Origin: an uncultured Mobiluncus sp.
Lineage (GTDB): Bacteria > Actinomycetota > Actinomycetes > Actinomycetales > Actinomycetaceae
Reading direction: 5' to 3'
DNA length: 64,000 nucleotides
Assembly: GCF_943914685.1 (NCBI RefSeq)
Contig: NZ_CALUCZ010000010.1
Location: forward strand, 15,408-79,407
A model generated the notes under the pieces. The model saw only the letters and a list, made by a program, of their open reading frames with translations, had not been told where the DNA came from and did not search any database. Positions 25,067 through 33,869 of this stretch are shown here, one piece after another. The translations under genes were made by a program, and so were the position numbers. Within the stretch, counting starts at the first letter, position 1, and the number at the start of each line of letters is the position of its first letter.

Positions 25067-26701
25067 ATGAAACCGAAGACCCCGAACATGGATGTAAAGG
25101 CGAACGAGGGTTCGCAAATCGACGCTGCGATGCGTCCGATGGTGCATGGCCGCGTTCGTTTTGGGCGCTTTCTGGTCGGCGGAACCGCGCTCGTGGCGAT
25201 GGTTGCTGTCGCCATGTTAGCTGGCAGCCCTGATTTGAGCCGTTCGCCTGTGTTGGGTCAGCCCCAGCAGACCGCAAGCGCCGGCGCAGATGATTCCTCG
25301 GTTGCTGAGCCTCTAGCTCCTGGCGACCCCGCTCCCGCTAAGCCGAACCGTGTCGGCGGCGGCGGCCCTACTGCGACCGCGATTGCTATTTCCCGTACCG
25401 CTTTCCCTGGCGGAGCTTCTGAAGTTTATGTGGCGCGTAACGATAACCCGGTTGACGCGCTGGCGGCCTCCGTGCTGCCTAATGGCCCGATTCTGCTGGT
25501 CCCGTCCTCGGGTAATGTCCCGGCCGATGTCTTCAACGAAATTAAGCGTTTGCACCCCTCCAAGGTTGTGGTCCTTGGCGGCGAAGGCGCGATTAGTGCC
25601 GACGTAGCCGGTCAACTCAGCACCTACACCGGGGTCGCCAATGTGACTCGTCTGGCTGGACCGAACCGTGTGGCTACCGCGGCGGCTATCGCCCAGTATG
25701 CCTACCCCAACGGCAACGCCAAGGTTTACGTCGCTGACGCGATGGGCTCCAACGGTCTGGGTTCCCCCGACGCGGCTGTGGCCGGCGTGTTGCGTGACGG
25801 CCCGATTATCACCGTCAGCGGTAATGGCGGCGACATTGCCACTGCTGCCAACACGGTGAAAGCTCTGGGTGCCTCCCAGGTCGTAGCTTTGGGCGGCGAA
25901 GGTGCGGTTCCCAGTTCTCGACTCAGCCAAGTGGCGAGCGGGACTGCGACCGGTCGTATTACCGGAGCGGATCGTTACCTGACTGCTCAAGCCATCAACC
26001 GGACGGTGTTCTCCAACGCCAGTCACGTTTACTTGGTTTCCGGTAATGACCTGGTTTACCCGCTGATTTCCGGCTCGCTGAGCGACGGTCCGGTGCTGCT
26101 GGCTCCCGCCAACGCGCGGAGCAACACTCGCGACCTCGTGACGGCTTTCGGCAACCCGGCAGTGACCGCAATCGGAGACGCCAGCGCGGTTTCCGACAAC
26201 GTCTTGAATGTGGCCGCCGGTTTTGCCGAGCCCCAACAGGCGCCGGCAGCGGCCGCTCCAGTTGCCGGGATATCCCAGGTTTACACCAAGTACTCGATGC
26301 AGCCCTCCCCGGCTGACCAAGCTCGTGAAGACGCCGTGCTCAACTCCATCAACGCCACACGTAACGCTGCGGGTATCCCGTCCTTGACGCGCGACCCGGT
26401 GATGGATGACGCGGCCCGCGCTTGGGCACAGCAAGTCGCCCGCACCGATGTGTTTGTACACTCCAACGGCGCTTTGAAGTACGCGGATTTGTTCCCGGCA
26501 GGCTGGAAGTTTGCTGGCGAGAACATGGTGGGTTTCTACAACGTTGACCCGGCCGCATACGCCGCGGGCTCCACGAAGGCTTGGGTGGCCTCTCCCGGTC
26601 ACTACCGCAACCTGATGGATCGGCGTTTCAACCGCACCGGTATTGGTACGGCCACCGGCCGCCAGTGGGTGTACACGGTCCAGAACTTCGGACAGTACTG
26701 A
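25067..26701 (+). CDS. Cell-wall-binding (CWB2 x3) protein with C-terminal CAP/SCP domain
   Basis: 544 residues. A long basic N-terminus precedes one hydrophobic segment (about 37-53, VGGTALVAMVAVAML), a signal or anchor sequence. Three CWB2 repeats cover about residues 95-390; each has the RxxGxxRxxTAxAI and VxxLGGEGAxS patterns (VVVLGGEGAISADV, VVALGGEGAVPSS, TAIGDASAVS). The CAP domain fills 415-544 (NSINATRNAAGIPSL, ARAWAQQVARTDVFVHS, GENMVGF, SPGHYRNLMDRRFNRTGIG). CWB2 modules usually attach proteins non-covalently to secondary wall polymers. A terminator follows. An AAGGA precedes the ATG by only two bases, so the start is less certain. Confidence 0.9.
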   Translation: MKPKTPNMDVKANEGSQIDAAMRPMVHGRVRFGRFLVGGTALVAMVAVAMLAGSPDLSRSPVLGQPQQTASAGADDSSVAEPLAPGDPAPAKPNRVGGGGPTATAIAISRTAFPGGASEVYVARNDNPVDALAASVLPNGPILLVPSSGNVPADVFNEIKRLHPSKVVVLGGEGAISADVAGQLSTYTGVANVTRLAGPNRVATAAAIAQYAYPNGNAKVYVADAMGSNGLGSPDAAVAGVLRDGPIITVSGNGGDIATAANTVKALGASQVVALGGEGAVPSSRLSQVASGTATGRITGADRYLTAQAINRTVFSNASHVYLVSGNDLVYPLISGSLSDGPVLLAPANARSNTRDLVTAFGNPAVTAIGDASAVSDNVLNVAAGFAEPQQAPAAAAPVAGISQVYTKYSMQPSPADQAREDAVLNSINATRNAAGIPSLTRDPVMDDAARAWAQQVARTDVFVHSNGALKYADLFPAGWKFAGENMVGFYNVDPAAYAAGSTKAWVASPGHYRNLMDRRFNRTGIGTATGRQWVYTVQNFGQY

Positions 26702-26735
26702 GTCTTTTAGGGAAATCTCCCTTTCATCTCCCTAG

Positions 26736-26776
26736 GTTTCGGTGTCAGGCTTGGCTTGGCACCGAAACTTATTTTT
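26736..26776 (+). terminator. Terminator of the CWB2-CAP gene
   Basis: GTTTCGGTG (26736-26744) pairs perfectly with CACCGAAAC (26760-26768), followed by TTATTTTT. Confidence 0.85.
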
Positions 26777-26937
26777 GGACCGCACAAGGGTGGGGCTTGC
26801 GGTGACGGGGAACAGGCCGGCTCGCTCTGCCCCGCCATCGGGTAGTCGAGATTATTGATGAAGTCCACCTGTATCTCGGGGTTGGCGGTTCTATAGCCAC
26901 GAAAGCCGATTTAAACCCGGATTCGGTGCCGGTCGGG

Positions 26938-26949
26938 TAGCATAGGGCG
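26938..26949 (+). promoter_or_regulatory. Leaderless promoter of the YgjP-like gene
   Basis: TAGCAT, six bases (AGGGCG), then ATG. The AGGG could also act as a weak ribosome site but is too close to the start. Confidence 0.5.
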
Positions 26950-27699
26950 ATGTCTGTTAAGACTGGAAGCAACAAAAAAGCCCGCCGGACACGCGATGAG
27001 GGCGTGTACTGGTTGGGCGACACCCCGGTGTACCTGACGCGGAAAAACGTGCGTAACCTGCGGCTGCGTATCGATGGACGCGGCGAGTTCCATCTCTCTA
27101 TCCCGTGGCGGGCACCGCTGTCGATGGCGCGGGACTTCCTGCACGAACAGGTCGCCTGGATTGCCCGGCAGCAGGAGCGGTTCGCGCAGCGACAAGCGGC
27201 GCAGCCTCAGCTGGTAGATGGCGAGATGGTAGCGTGGTGGGGTCAAGACGTCCCTCTCAAGGTCGTGGAGGACCCTCACCCCCGCGCTTGTGCCGTCGCA
27301 GAAGTGGGCGCCGGGGCGATTGTGCTGCACGTGCCGGTGGGAGCCCCGTTGGAAAAGCGCCAGCGTGCCTTGGACAGATTACGCAAAACGTCGCTGGAAA
27401 TCCGACTGGCTCCGGTAGTGGCCAAGTGGGCGGCGGCCTTTGAGACGGAACCCGGAACGGTGCGGATTCGGCGCATGAAGTCGCGGTGGGGGTCATGCAA
27501 TCCGCGCACGCGGGCGCTGACATTCAACTTGGAATTGAGCGCGAAAGACCCTAAATATCTCGACTACGTGGTGGCTCACGAGTTCACGCACTATTTTCAC
27601 CCCAACCACGGCCCCGATTTTCATGCTTTGCTGTCTGCCAAGCTACCCCAGGAACGCCAGCTGCACCGCGCTTTGAACCGGCGCAAACACACGGCTTGA
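26950..27699 (+). CDS. YgjP-like (DUF45) zinc metallopeptidase-type protein
   Basis: 249 residues. It begins with the DUF45 N-terminal beta region (RKNVRNLRLRIDGRGEFHLS) and has the family signature RIRRMKSRWGSCNPRTRALT, then the zinc motif VAHEFTHYFHPNHGPDFHALL split as VAHEFTHYF and HGPDFH, with HExxH and the third histidine. No signal peptide, so cytoplasmic. The first 20 residues are basic and disordered. Biological substrates of YgjP proteins are poorly known. Monocistronic. Confidence 0.9.
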   Translation: MSVKTGSNKKARRTRDEGVYWLGDTPVYLTRKNVRNLRLRIDGRGEFHLSIPWRAPLSMARDFLHEQVAWIARQQERFAQRQAAQPQLVDGEMVAWWGQDVPLKVVEDPHPRACAVAEVGAGAIVLHVPVGAPLEKRQRALDRLRKTSLEIRLAPVVAKWAAAFETEPGTVRIRRMKSRWGSCNPRTRALTFNLELSAKDPKYLDYVVAHEFTHYFHPNHGPDFHALLSAKLPQERQLHRALNRRKHTA

Positions 27700-27723
27700 A
27701 AAACCCCACGGTACCCGTGACCT

Positions 27724-27771
27724 CACCAGTGACCACACTTGTGACGACACCAGTTACGACACTTGTGACTA
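27724..27771. repeat. 24-bp tandem repeat, two units
   Basis: Units at 27724-27747 and 27748-27771 differ at three positions (consensus CACCAGTKACSACACTTGTG then AC). The region 27700-27850 is otherwise without a gene. Confidence 0.8.
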
Positions 27772-27850
27772 ACCCGAAACGGAATCCCGGGCCACACCGC
27801 GACCCAACCCCATGAGCGAACCCCTAACCCGGACCCAATACGGAAAGCAA

Positions 27851-27885
27851 AGCCCCCGACGGGGTATCGCCGGGGGCTTTCGCTA
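27851..27885. terminator. Terminator between YgjP-like and papain-like genes
   Basis: AGCCCCCG (27851-27858) pairs with CGGGGGCT (27871-27878), with T-rich flanks on both strands; it can serve both convergent genes. Confidence 0.75.
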
Positions 27886-27902
27886 TTTGAGAATCGCAGA
27901 GG

Positions 27903-30900
27903 TTACTTGGACAAAGTCCCTTTCACACTCTTGACAATCTTTAACACCTGAGAGTTGGAGTCAAAGTAGGCCACGTTAGACAGGTTGCCGTCCTTGTCGA
28001 GGAAGAACAACACCGGTACGTAGCTGGATCCCACCACGTTAAACAGCGGGTAGCCGTTGAGATGGAAATCGCTTTCCATATCGGACAGACCTAGGCGGCT
28101 CAGCGTGTTGCGCACGGTGGAAGAATTCCCGGACAACATGACTTCGGCAAAGTTGAACCCTGACTTGTTGATGTCGTGCAGCTGGCGCCAACTGGCTTGG
28201 CAGGCCGAGCAATCGGGACGTCCCAAAGCCAACACGGTCGGACGCTTGCCGTCAGTCAGGTCGCTAACCTGGAGCGATTTGCCGTCCAGAGACTGGAGCG
28301 TGTAATCGTTCAGATTCTTGGCGTAGGCGTTGCGCATCTTGGAAGCCAAGTCGCTGCCTGACAGGTGCGAGAACTCGCCGTTAGCGTCGCGCTGAGCATA
28401 GCTGAGCGTGGTGAGCTCACCGGTGTCGCCGCCGGTATCGCCCGGGTCATCAGGATCCACGGTTGGATCTGGAGTCGGCTCGTTCGGATCCGGAGTCGGT
28501 TCGTTGTCGTCGGGGTCAACCGGGTCGGTCGTATCACTGAAGGTGCGCTCCACGAACGCCGGCAGGGACGCCGCGGTTTGGGAACCGCCAATGTTGACCA
28601 AGCGGCCATTAGCGTCCAGCAGCAGCGTGTTCGGCGTGGTCAGGAAATCCGCCCGGGCAGCCCAAATCGTGTCCACCGCATCATAGTAGATATGGGGACG
28701 CATAGCCTCGAGTCCGTTTTCAGAGATGACCTTGTCAACCATGTTCACGGTCTCTTGCATATTTTCCGCCACGGAAGTCACAACTTCGATGAAGTTGTAC
28801 TTGGAATGGTCGAGTTTCACCATCTCTTTCCAGGTGTTCACACAAGACCCGCAGCCCGGGTAGCCGAACATTAGCACGGTGGTTTTGTTCGGGTCCACCA
28901 GAGACTCTAGCGACTTCACTTGGCCCGAGGCGTCCTTGACCCGGTATTGCAAGAAGTTCTTGCCATAGTGGTGGGTCAAGGATTCGTAAGCCACATCGGT
29001 GTGCTGCAGGCCCTTGAAGTCGCCGCGCTTTTCCCGCTGGTCGAAGGTCAGCCAGGCCAACCCGGAATTAGGCTCGACTTTACCGTCTGCGGTGACGCGG
29101 AACAGGGCCAGACCATTGCCGTCAACAAAGTTTGCTTTCGTGGCCGTGATCGCCACGCGATACAGTCCCTTGGAGGCGTTGAACGGCAGCTTCACGTCCA
29201 TGGTGGCTTCACCGCGGTTACTCATCGTCAAATCCTGGGTGGCAATAGCCTGACCCGCGGCATTCGTGACGGTGACTTTGGCATTAGCCTTGCGGATATA
29301 GTTGCCGTCCAAGTCATTGACCAACACATTGACCTTGACGGGGTCCCCCGCCCGGTAAGCCGGAGCATCGGTGGAGGCCACGATATCGAGGGCCTTCACA
29401 TATTCGGGGAACACGGCAGCACGGCCCTCGTTGAGCCACTTGGTCATGCCACCATTCATCCAGTAAATGTACTTGAAGCCCTTTTCCTGCATGAGTTTGG
29501 CGGTGGCCCCGCTGCGGACCTGAGTGCGGCACAGCAACAGGTAGGTCTTATCCTTATCGAGGGTATCCAACCATTCCGACAGGCCATCGGCGTAGTAGTC
29601 GCGGTTCACCGCCCCGTCGATGTGCGATTCGAGGTATTCCGCCTTGGTACGCATATCCAACAGCACGAAGTCATCCTTGCCCAGGCGCTCTCCGAGCAAA
29701 GTTGCGGCTTCATCGGTCTCAATCATCTTGTAGATCTTCTGTTTTCCATCGTTGGGATCGACCGGATCCGGCTGAGGATATTCGGAACCAAAGACTACCG
29801 AATAGTGACCCACGCCCCGGTAGTATCCGTTCGCGGCGATGGTGACTTCGACGTTGTAACGCCCCTCGCTCATATCCGAATTCGGCTGGATGGAAACCCA
29901 GGTCTGGCCGTAATAGTTCGTGCCTTTCACCAAGTTAGTCTCGAAACCATTAGGACCGGTGACATTGATGTAGGCGGTCGCGTAAGGCAGACCGTAGCCG
30001 TAGGCGTTGCGAGCCGTAATCGAAATCTGCGCCCGTTGGCCGAAGTCGTACTGGGTCGAAGACGACTGGAAGTACACCATTGGGGTGTAGGGGTTGATTT
30101 GGTTGACGATATCGAAAGACATCGTCGCTACGCCCCGGTTGAAACCGGGTTGTTTCGTGGTGAAACGAGCCAGGTAGGTACCCGGTGCGGCGTTGCGGGC
30201 CGTGGTGTAGCTGTAGGTCGTCGCCCCCTGGTAGTTTGCCTGACCTTGGTCAGAGTGAATGACCTTGCCAGAGGGGTCAACGATGTCCACTTTTACCTCA
30301 GCGCCCGCCGCATAACGGCGTGGCTGCCAGGTGCTGACATAGAAGTTGATGGTTCGTCCACGAGCCACCACAGAACGGTCTGCGGAAACTTTTGCCTTTA
30401 AGCTCGGGGCAGTGGGATCAACTTCGCCATCGTCAGGTTTCGGCTTGTTCTCGTAAACGGTGTAGGTAAACGACTGGCGAGCCGACTCGTAGCCGCTCTT
30501 CGCGACCGCCACGGTCAGGGTGTATTTCCCCGCCACCGTGTTGAGTGAGGCGGGCACGTTGAGGGTAGCCTTGCCGCTGCGGTCCGTGGTGCCGCTCAAG
30601 CTCCGCGAAGCGCCTTTCGGGTTGGTTACCGTTGCATTCACGGTGGTGTTTTCCACCGGAATGTTCGCTTGGTCTTTAACTGCCAGGTTCACGTTCAAGC
30701 CGTTGTTCTTAGCGACTTGGGTAGCGCTCAAGGTGGCGACCAGTTTCAAGGTGCGCTGCACCGGGGCAGGTTCCGTGACCGTGACTTTAACCGAGGCGCT
30801 AATCCCTGAACCGTCAGTCGCCTGCGCGGTGATGGTAGCACTGCCCGCGGCCACGGCGCTGACCTTACCGGAGTTGTCAACGGTAGCGACCGAGCTATTG

Positions 30901-32558
30901 CTGGAGGACCACTTCAACACCTTGTTGGTGGCGTTTTCCGGGGTGACGGTGGCCTGTACCGTGTCGCTGGACCCGACCTGCAGCGACAGCTGGGAGGGGT
31001 TGAGCATGATGCCGTCGACACGGGTTTCATCGTCCGGCTTCGGCGCGGTACCGGCCGGAACGGTCATAGCTTTCAAGCTCACGTTCGAATTGGCGCGGAA
31101 CCGGGTCAAATCGCCCCAGGAGCTACCGTCGTAGGAAATGTAGGACTGGCCGGCGCGAGCCGTGGCGCGTGAGGAATAGCCCCACTGCGGCTGCTCAATC
31201 GGGATGGGGTAGTTGTATCCCGGAGTGGTCAGTTTCACCATAATGGCGAAGGTGCGGCCTTTTGCGACGGTTTGCGGGTCGAGGTCGACCGTGTGGTAGC
31301 CCGCAAAGGTCAAGCGGCCCGAAGCGACCTGGTGAGTGGTGTCAAAACCTTTCGCTGGTGTAAAGTTCGGGTCCACGTAGACTTCGTAGCTGGCGCCGTT
31401 GGAAGGCACGAAGAAACCGGCTTCCTTGACGTCCACGTTTTCCTTAGTGGGACCAAAGACGTTGGCGAACCAGCCGGTCGGGCCTTGCCCGATGGTGCCG
31501 GTCATGCCCAGCGGATCGTAATACCAGATAGTGCTGTTTTCGGTCTTGGGTTTCAGGACGAAAGCCGCGTTATTGGTTTTACCCATGATTCCGTCGTAGT
31601 AGGAAACGTAGAAGTAACCATGGTCGTTGCCCCAGTTTTGTCCCCAGGAGTTTTTTACAATCCAGGCGCCGTTGCCCGGTGGACGGTAATAGAAGTTCGA
31701 GGCGGAATAGTTATCGTCCCAGCCCACGATGCTTACCGCATGGTTGGGCGTGCCGTAGCCGCGGTCGTAGTGACCCATGGTGCGGAAGTTCAGATAGTTC
31801 GTGCCGCCGTAGACCGTGGTGTACAGCGCCCCATAATCCATGATGGCGCGCTTCATGGTTTCGGTGTCCGCCCCCGAACGCATCGTCGGCAGGTAATGCA
31901 CGTCGTCGATGTCGAATAGCCGGGTCAGGTTGGCCGGAGAACGGAAGTAGTAAGGATTGTAGGGGTCGTCCCGCTCGGCAACAGGCCCACTCCAGCGTGC
32001 CAGGTAAGCCGCCGCGACCTGTTCGGTTCCGCCGTCGTTGGGGCCCCAGTCAAAGCCGTGGGTGTTGCGCATATTGGCTTCCGAGTAGTCCGGGTTCGAG
32101 TCGAGCCCCTTGGACAGCGCAATCGATTCTTCGGAGGCGTTCGCAGCGAAAGACCAGCACGAGCCGTTAGGTCCCTGGTCGCGCACCGGGGTAGAGCGGT
32201 TCAGTTCGCGCAAATCAAAACGGGCCGGCAGCTCTGCCGGGGCGCTAGCACGCATCGGTACGCGCGCACCGCTCAACAAGTTGTAGTTGGTGTTGATTTT
32301 TACCGGGTCTTGGCGCTGACCATTTTCACGACTGCTGGGAGCTCTGAAGGATCTGTCAGAGCTGCGGGTGCGGCTGCGGTCGTGGGTAAAACTTGGGTTC
32401 AGCGGAGCGTCACTAACAGTCAAGTCCGCGTTGAGACTGGGATTCGGTTCAGTGTTCGGATCAGCTGCTGCCACGGAGGGCACTGAGGCACTGAAGGATA
32501 ATCCCGCGATGGTGAGTAGGGAAACGAACCCCACTTTGATCTGAGATAGTTTCTTCAT
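27903..32558 (-). CDS. Secreted multidomain papain-like protease with Big2, rhodanese and two thioredoxin-like domains
   Basis: 1551 residues from the ATG at 32558 (AGGA upstream); an earlier in-frame start lacks a site. Residues 1-31 are a signal peptide ending ASVPSVAAA. A C1A papain domain follows: Gln128 and Cys134 in RDQGPNGSCWSF, His near 273 in TPNHAVSIVGWDD, Asn near 304 in VKNSWGQNWG. A lectin-like beta domain follows (about 330-500), then Big2 (513-595, VDGIMLNPSQLSLQVGSS), further Ig-like repeats, a rhodanese domain (about 936-1053, active LLLCRTQVRSG near 1009) and two thioredoxin-like domains with CGSC near 1236 and CSAC near 1451, joined by an Asp/Pro-rich linker. No LPxTG motif is present. 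Neither the rhodanese nor the thioredoxin-like modules look degenerate at the active cysteines. Confidence 0.9.
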   Translation of the reverse strand: MKKLSQIKVGFVSLLTIAGLSFSASVPSVAAADPNTEPNPSLNADLTVSDAPLNPSFTHDRSRTRSSDRSFRAPSSRENGQRQDPVKINTNYNLLSGARVPMRASAPAELPARFDLRELNRSTPVRDQGPNGSCWSFAANASEESIALSKGLDSNPDYSEANMRNTHGFDWGPNDGGTEQVAAAYLARWSGPVAERDDPYNPYYFRSPANLTRLFDIDDVHYLPTMRSGADTETMKRAIMDYGALYTTVYGGTNYLNFRTMGHYDRGYGTPNHAVSIVGWDDNYSASNFYYRPPGNGAWIVKNSWGQNWGNDHGYFYVSYYDGIMGKTNNAAFVLKPKTENSTIWYYDPLGMTGTIGQGPTGWFANVFGPTKENVDVKEAGFFVPSNGASYEVYVDPNFTPAKGFDTTHQVASGRLTFAGYHTVDLDPQTVAKGRTFAIMVKLTTPGYNYPIPIEQPQWGYSSRATARAGQSYISYDGSSWGDLTRFRANSNVSLKAMTVPAGTAPKPDDETRVDGIMLNPSQLSLQVGSSDTVQATVTPENATNKVLKWSSSNSSVATVDNSGKVSAVAAGSATITAQATDGSGISASVKVTVTEPAPVQRTLKLVATLSATQVAKNNGLNVNLAVKDQANIPVENTTVNATVTNPKGASRSLSGTTDRSGKATLNVPASLNTVAGKYTLTVAVAKSGYESARQSFTYTVYENKPKPDDGEVDPTAPSLKAKVSADRSVVARGRTINFYVSTWQPRRYAAGAEVKVDIVDPSGKVIHSDQGQANYQGATTYSYTTARNAAPGTYLARFTTKQPGFNRGVATMSFDIVNQINPYTPMVYFQSSSTQYDFGQRAQISITARNAYGYGLPYATAYINVTGPNGFETNLVKGTNYYGQTWVSIQPNSDMSEGRYNVEVTIAANGYYRGVGHYSVVFGSEYPQPDPVDPNDGKQKIYKMIETDEAATLLGERLGKDDFVLLDMRTKAEYLESHIDGAVNRDYYADGLSEWLDTLDKDKTYLLLCRTQVRSGATAKLMQEKGFKYIYWMNGGMTKWLNEGRAAVFPEYVKALDIVASTDAPAYRAGDPVKVNVLVNDLDGNYIRKANAKVTVTNAAGQAIATQDLTMSNRGEATMDVKLPFNASKGLYRVAITATKANFVDGNGLALFRVTADGKVEPNSGLAWLTFDQREKRGDFKGLQHTDVAYESLTHHYGKNFLQYRVKDASGQVKSLESLVDPNKTTVLMFGYPGCGSCVNTWKEMVKLDHSKYNFIEVVTSVAENMQETVNMVDKVISENGLEAMRPHIYYDAVDTIWAARADFLTTPNTLLLDANGRLVNIGGSQTAASLPAFVERTFSDTTDPVDPDDNEPTPDPNEPTPDPTVDPDDPGDTGGDTGELTTLSYAQRDANGEFSHLSGSDLASKMRNAYAKNLNDYTLQSLDGKSLQVSDLTDGKRPTVLALGRPDCSACQASWRQLHDINKSGFNFAEVMLSGNSSTVRNTLSRLGLSDMESDFHLNGYPLFNVVGSSYVPVLFFLDKDGNLSNVAYFDSNSQVLKIVKSVKGTLSK

Positions 32559-32995
32559 GATTTTCCTAAACAATAGGTTCTCGGAATCAAGGCCGTTTGC
32601 ATGACTCCCGGTTTCTAGCAGATACAAAAACCGTTATTGGTAATTTAGGGAGAAAAAATTTAAAAAACAAAAAAACGTTCAAGCACTATTTTTTCTATTC
32701 AAAAATGGAGATAAAGCCGCAGTTCAGAGAGATTTATTTACAGACCCGTAAAAAAGCCTCAAAACGCGCTATTTTTGCATTCAATATAGCCATCTTATGA
32801 ATGCAAACCTAAGATTATATTTTTCAATGTACAGAACGTGAACGAAAATTTGGGTGCTGAGGACAGCGTTCCTGCGCAGATGCATATTTCGCTGATTGAA
32901 CAAATCGGTAACGTATTATTCCTGTCGACTACTGCTAATTTGTGTGTTCATTTGCACACCGAGAGGGCTCGGGGACCGAGGCGTGACAGACTAAA
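32559..32995. other. AT-rich non-coding spacer
   Basis: About 440 bases, much richer in A+T than the surroundings, with no supported gene. It must carry the promoter of the papain-like gene. A perfect 10-bp inverted repeat, TTTGCATTCA (32774-32783) with TGAATGCAAA (32798-32807), may be an operator. Confidence 0.5.
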
Positions 32996-33030
32996 CCCCT
33001 GCGGCCTGTCTCAGGCAGTGCCGCAGGGGT
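32996..33030 (-). terminator. Terminator of the haem gene operon hemA-cpfC-chdC
   Basis: CCCCTGCGGC (32996-33005) pairs perfectly with GCCGCAGGGG (33020-33029); on the minus strand TTTAG follows the stem. Confidence 0.75.
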
Positions 33031-33056
33031 CTAAAGATGCTCAGATTGAGTGAGGA

Positions 33057-33869
33057 CTATTGCCCGCAACCGCAGGACGGTTCCTCAGACTGTCCGCACT
33101 GGCCGCTCGCATCGTCACGCTTGGGCTGCAAATCCACCCACTCGCGAGGCTCCACACGCACCCCGGTAAAGAACGGGGTGTCAACGCGCACGAACAGGCG
33201 GGCCTCAACCTCGCGCTGCTTGCGCAGCACACCCATCACCCGATCCAGGCGGTCAGCCTCCAGGGTGACGGTCCATTCCCAATCTCCCAGAGCAAACGCC
33301 GCCAGGGTCGAAACCGCCACATCATTGAAATCGTGGCCATTCATACCGTGTTCCTTGAGGATAGCGTTACGCCGCGCCTTGGGCAGGTAGTACCAATCCC
33401 AAGAGCGCACGAAAGGATAGACCGTGGCGTACTTGCGCGGGGCGAAACCGCCCCAGCAGGCCGGCAGGTGCGATTCGTTGAACTCAGCGGGCAGGTGGCG
33501 GCTCATCGCTGACCAGACCGGCTCGAACAAAGCGGGTCGGCCGTGGCACGTCCCGATGGCTCCCACCTTGCGATACGCCTCTTGCAGAGCCTCGGTGTTA
33601 TCGGCCAGCGCCCAAATCATCAGGTCAGCATCGGGGCGGAATCCCGACACGTCATACCAGCCGCGTACCACTACGCCGTTCACCGCTTCTTCCAAACGGT
33701 GGGTAATGCGCTCCAGACGCTGCGGGTCGGCGGGCAGGGGCCGGGTCCGACGAAACACCATGTGCAGGGAGTAGTTCTCTCTGGCGTTGACTTCGTGATA
33801 ATCGACCGCGTAATCGCGCGGGTCGCCGGTGATTTCCGGAGCTGTTTGAACGGATTGGGGATGTCCCAT
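33057..33869 (-). CDS. chdC: Possible independently translated ChdC (HemQ) from an internal start
   Basis: An ATG at 33869 lies five bases after AAAGGAGA inside the fused reading frame, exactly at the boundary between the two enzymes. Translation from it would give a 270-residue protein of normal ChdC length for actinobacteria. Coproheme decarboxylase oxidises the two propionates of coproheme to vinyl groups using peroxide. Whether fused, free or both forms are made cannot be told from sequence. The C-terminus ends in a Cys-rich tail (CGQSEEPSCGCGQ), not part of the usual fold. Confidence 0.6.
   Translation of the reverse strand: MGHPQSVQTAPEITGDPRDYAVDYHEVNARENYSLHMVFRRTRPLPADPQRLERITHRLEEAVNGVVVRGWYDVSGFRPDADLMIWALADNTEALQEAYRKVGAIGTCHGRPALFEPVWSAMSRHLPAEFNESHLPACWGGFAPRKYATVYPFVRSWDWYYLPKARRNAILKEHGMNGHDFNDVAVSTLAAFALGDWEWTVTLEADRLDRVMGVLRKQREVEARLFVRVDTPFFTGVRVEPREWVDLQPKRDDASGQCGQSEEPSCGCGQ

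Noticed and set aside
25313..26602. 429-codon minus-strand open frame opposite the CWB2-CAP gene
   Set aside because: Mirror of repeated CWB2 codons, no start signal, no known domain.
28920..30401. 493-codon plus-strand open frame inside the papain-like gene
   Set aside because: Lies antisense to rhodanese and Ig-like coding sequence whose motifs are intact.
32597..32800. 67-codon plus-strand open frame in the AT-rich spacer
   Set aside because: Lys/Phe-rich low-complexity product expected from AT-rich DNA; no ribosome site.
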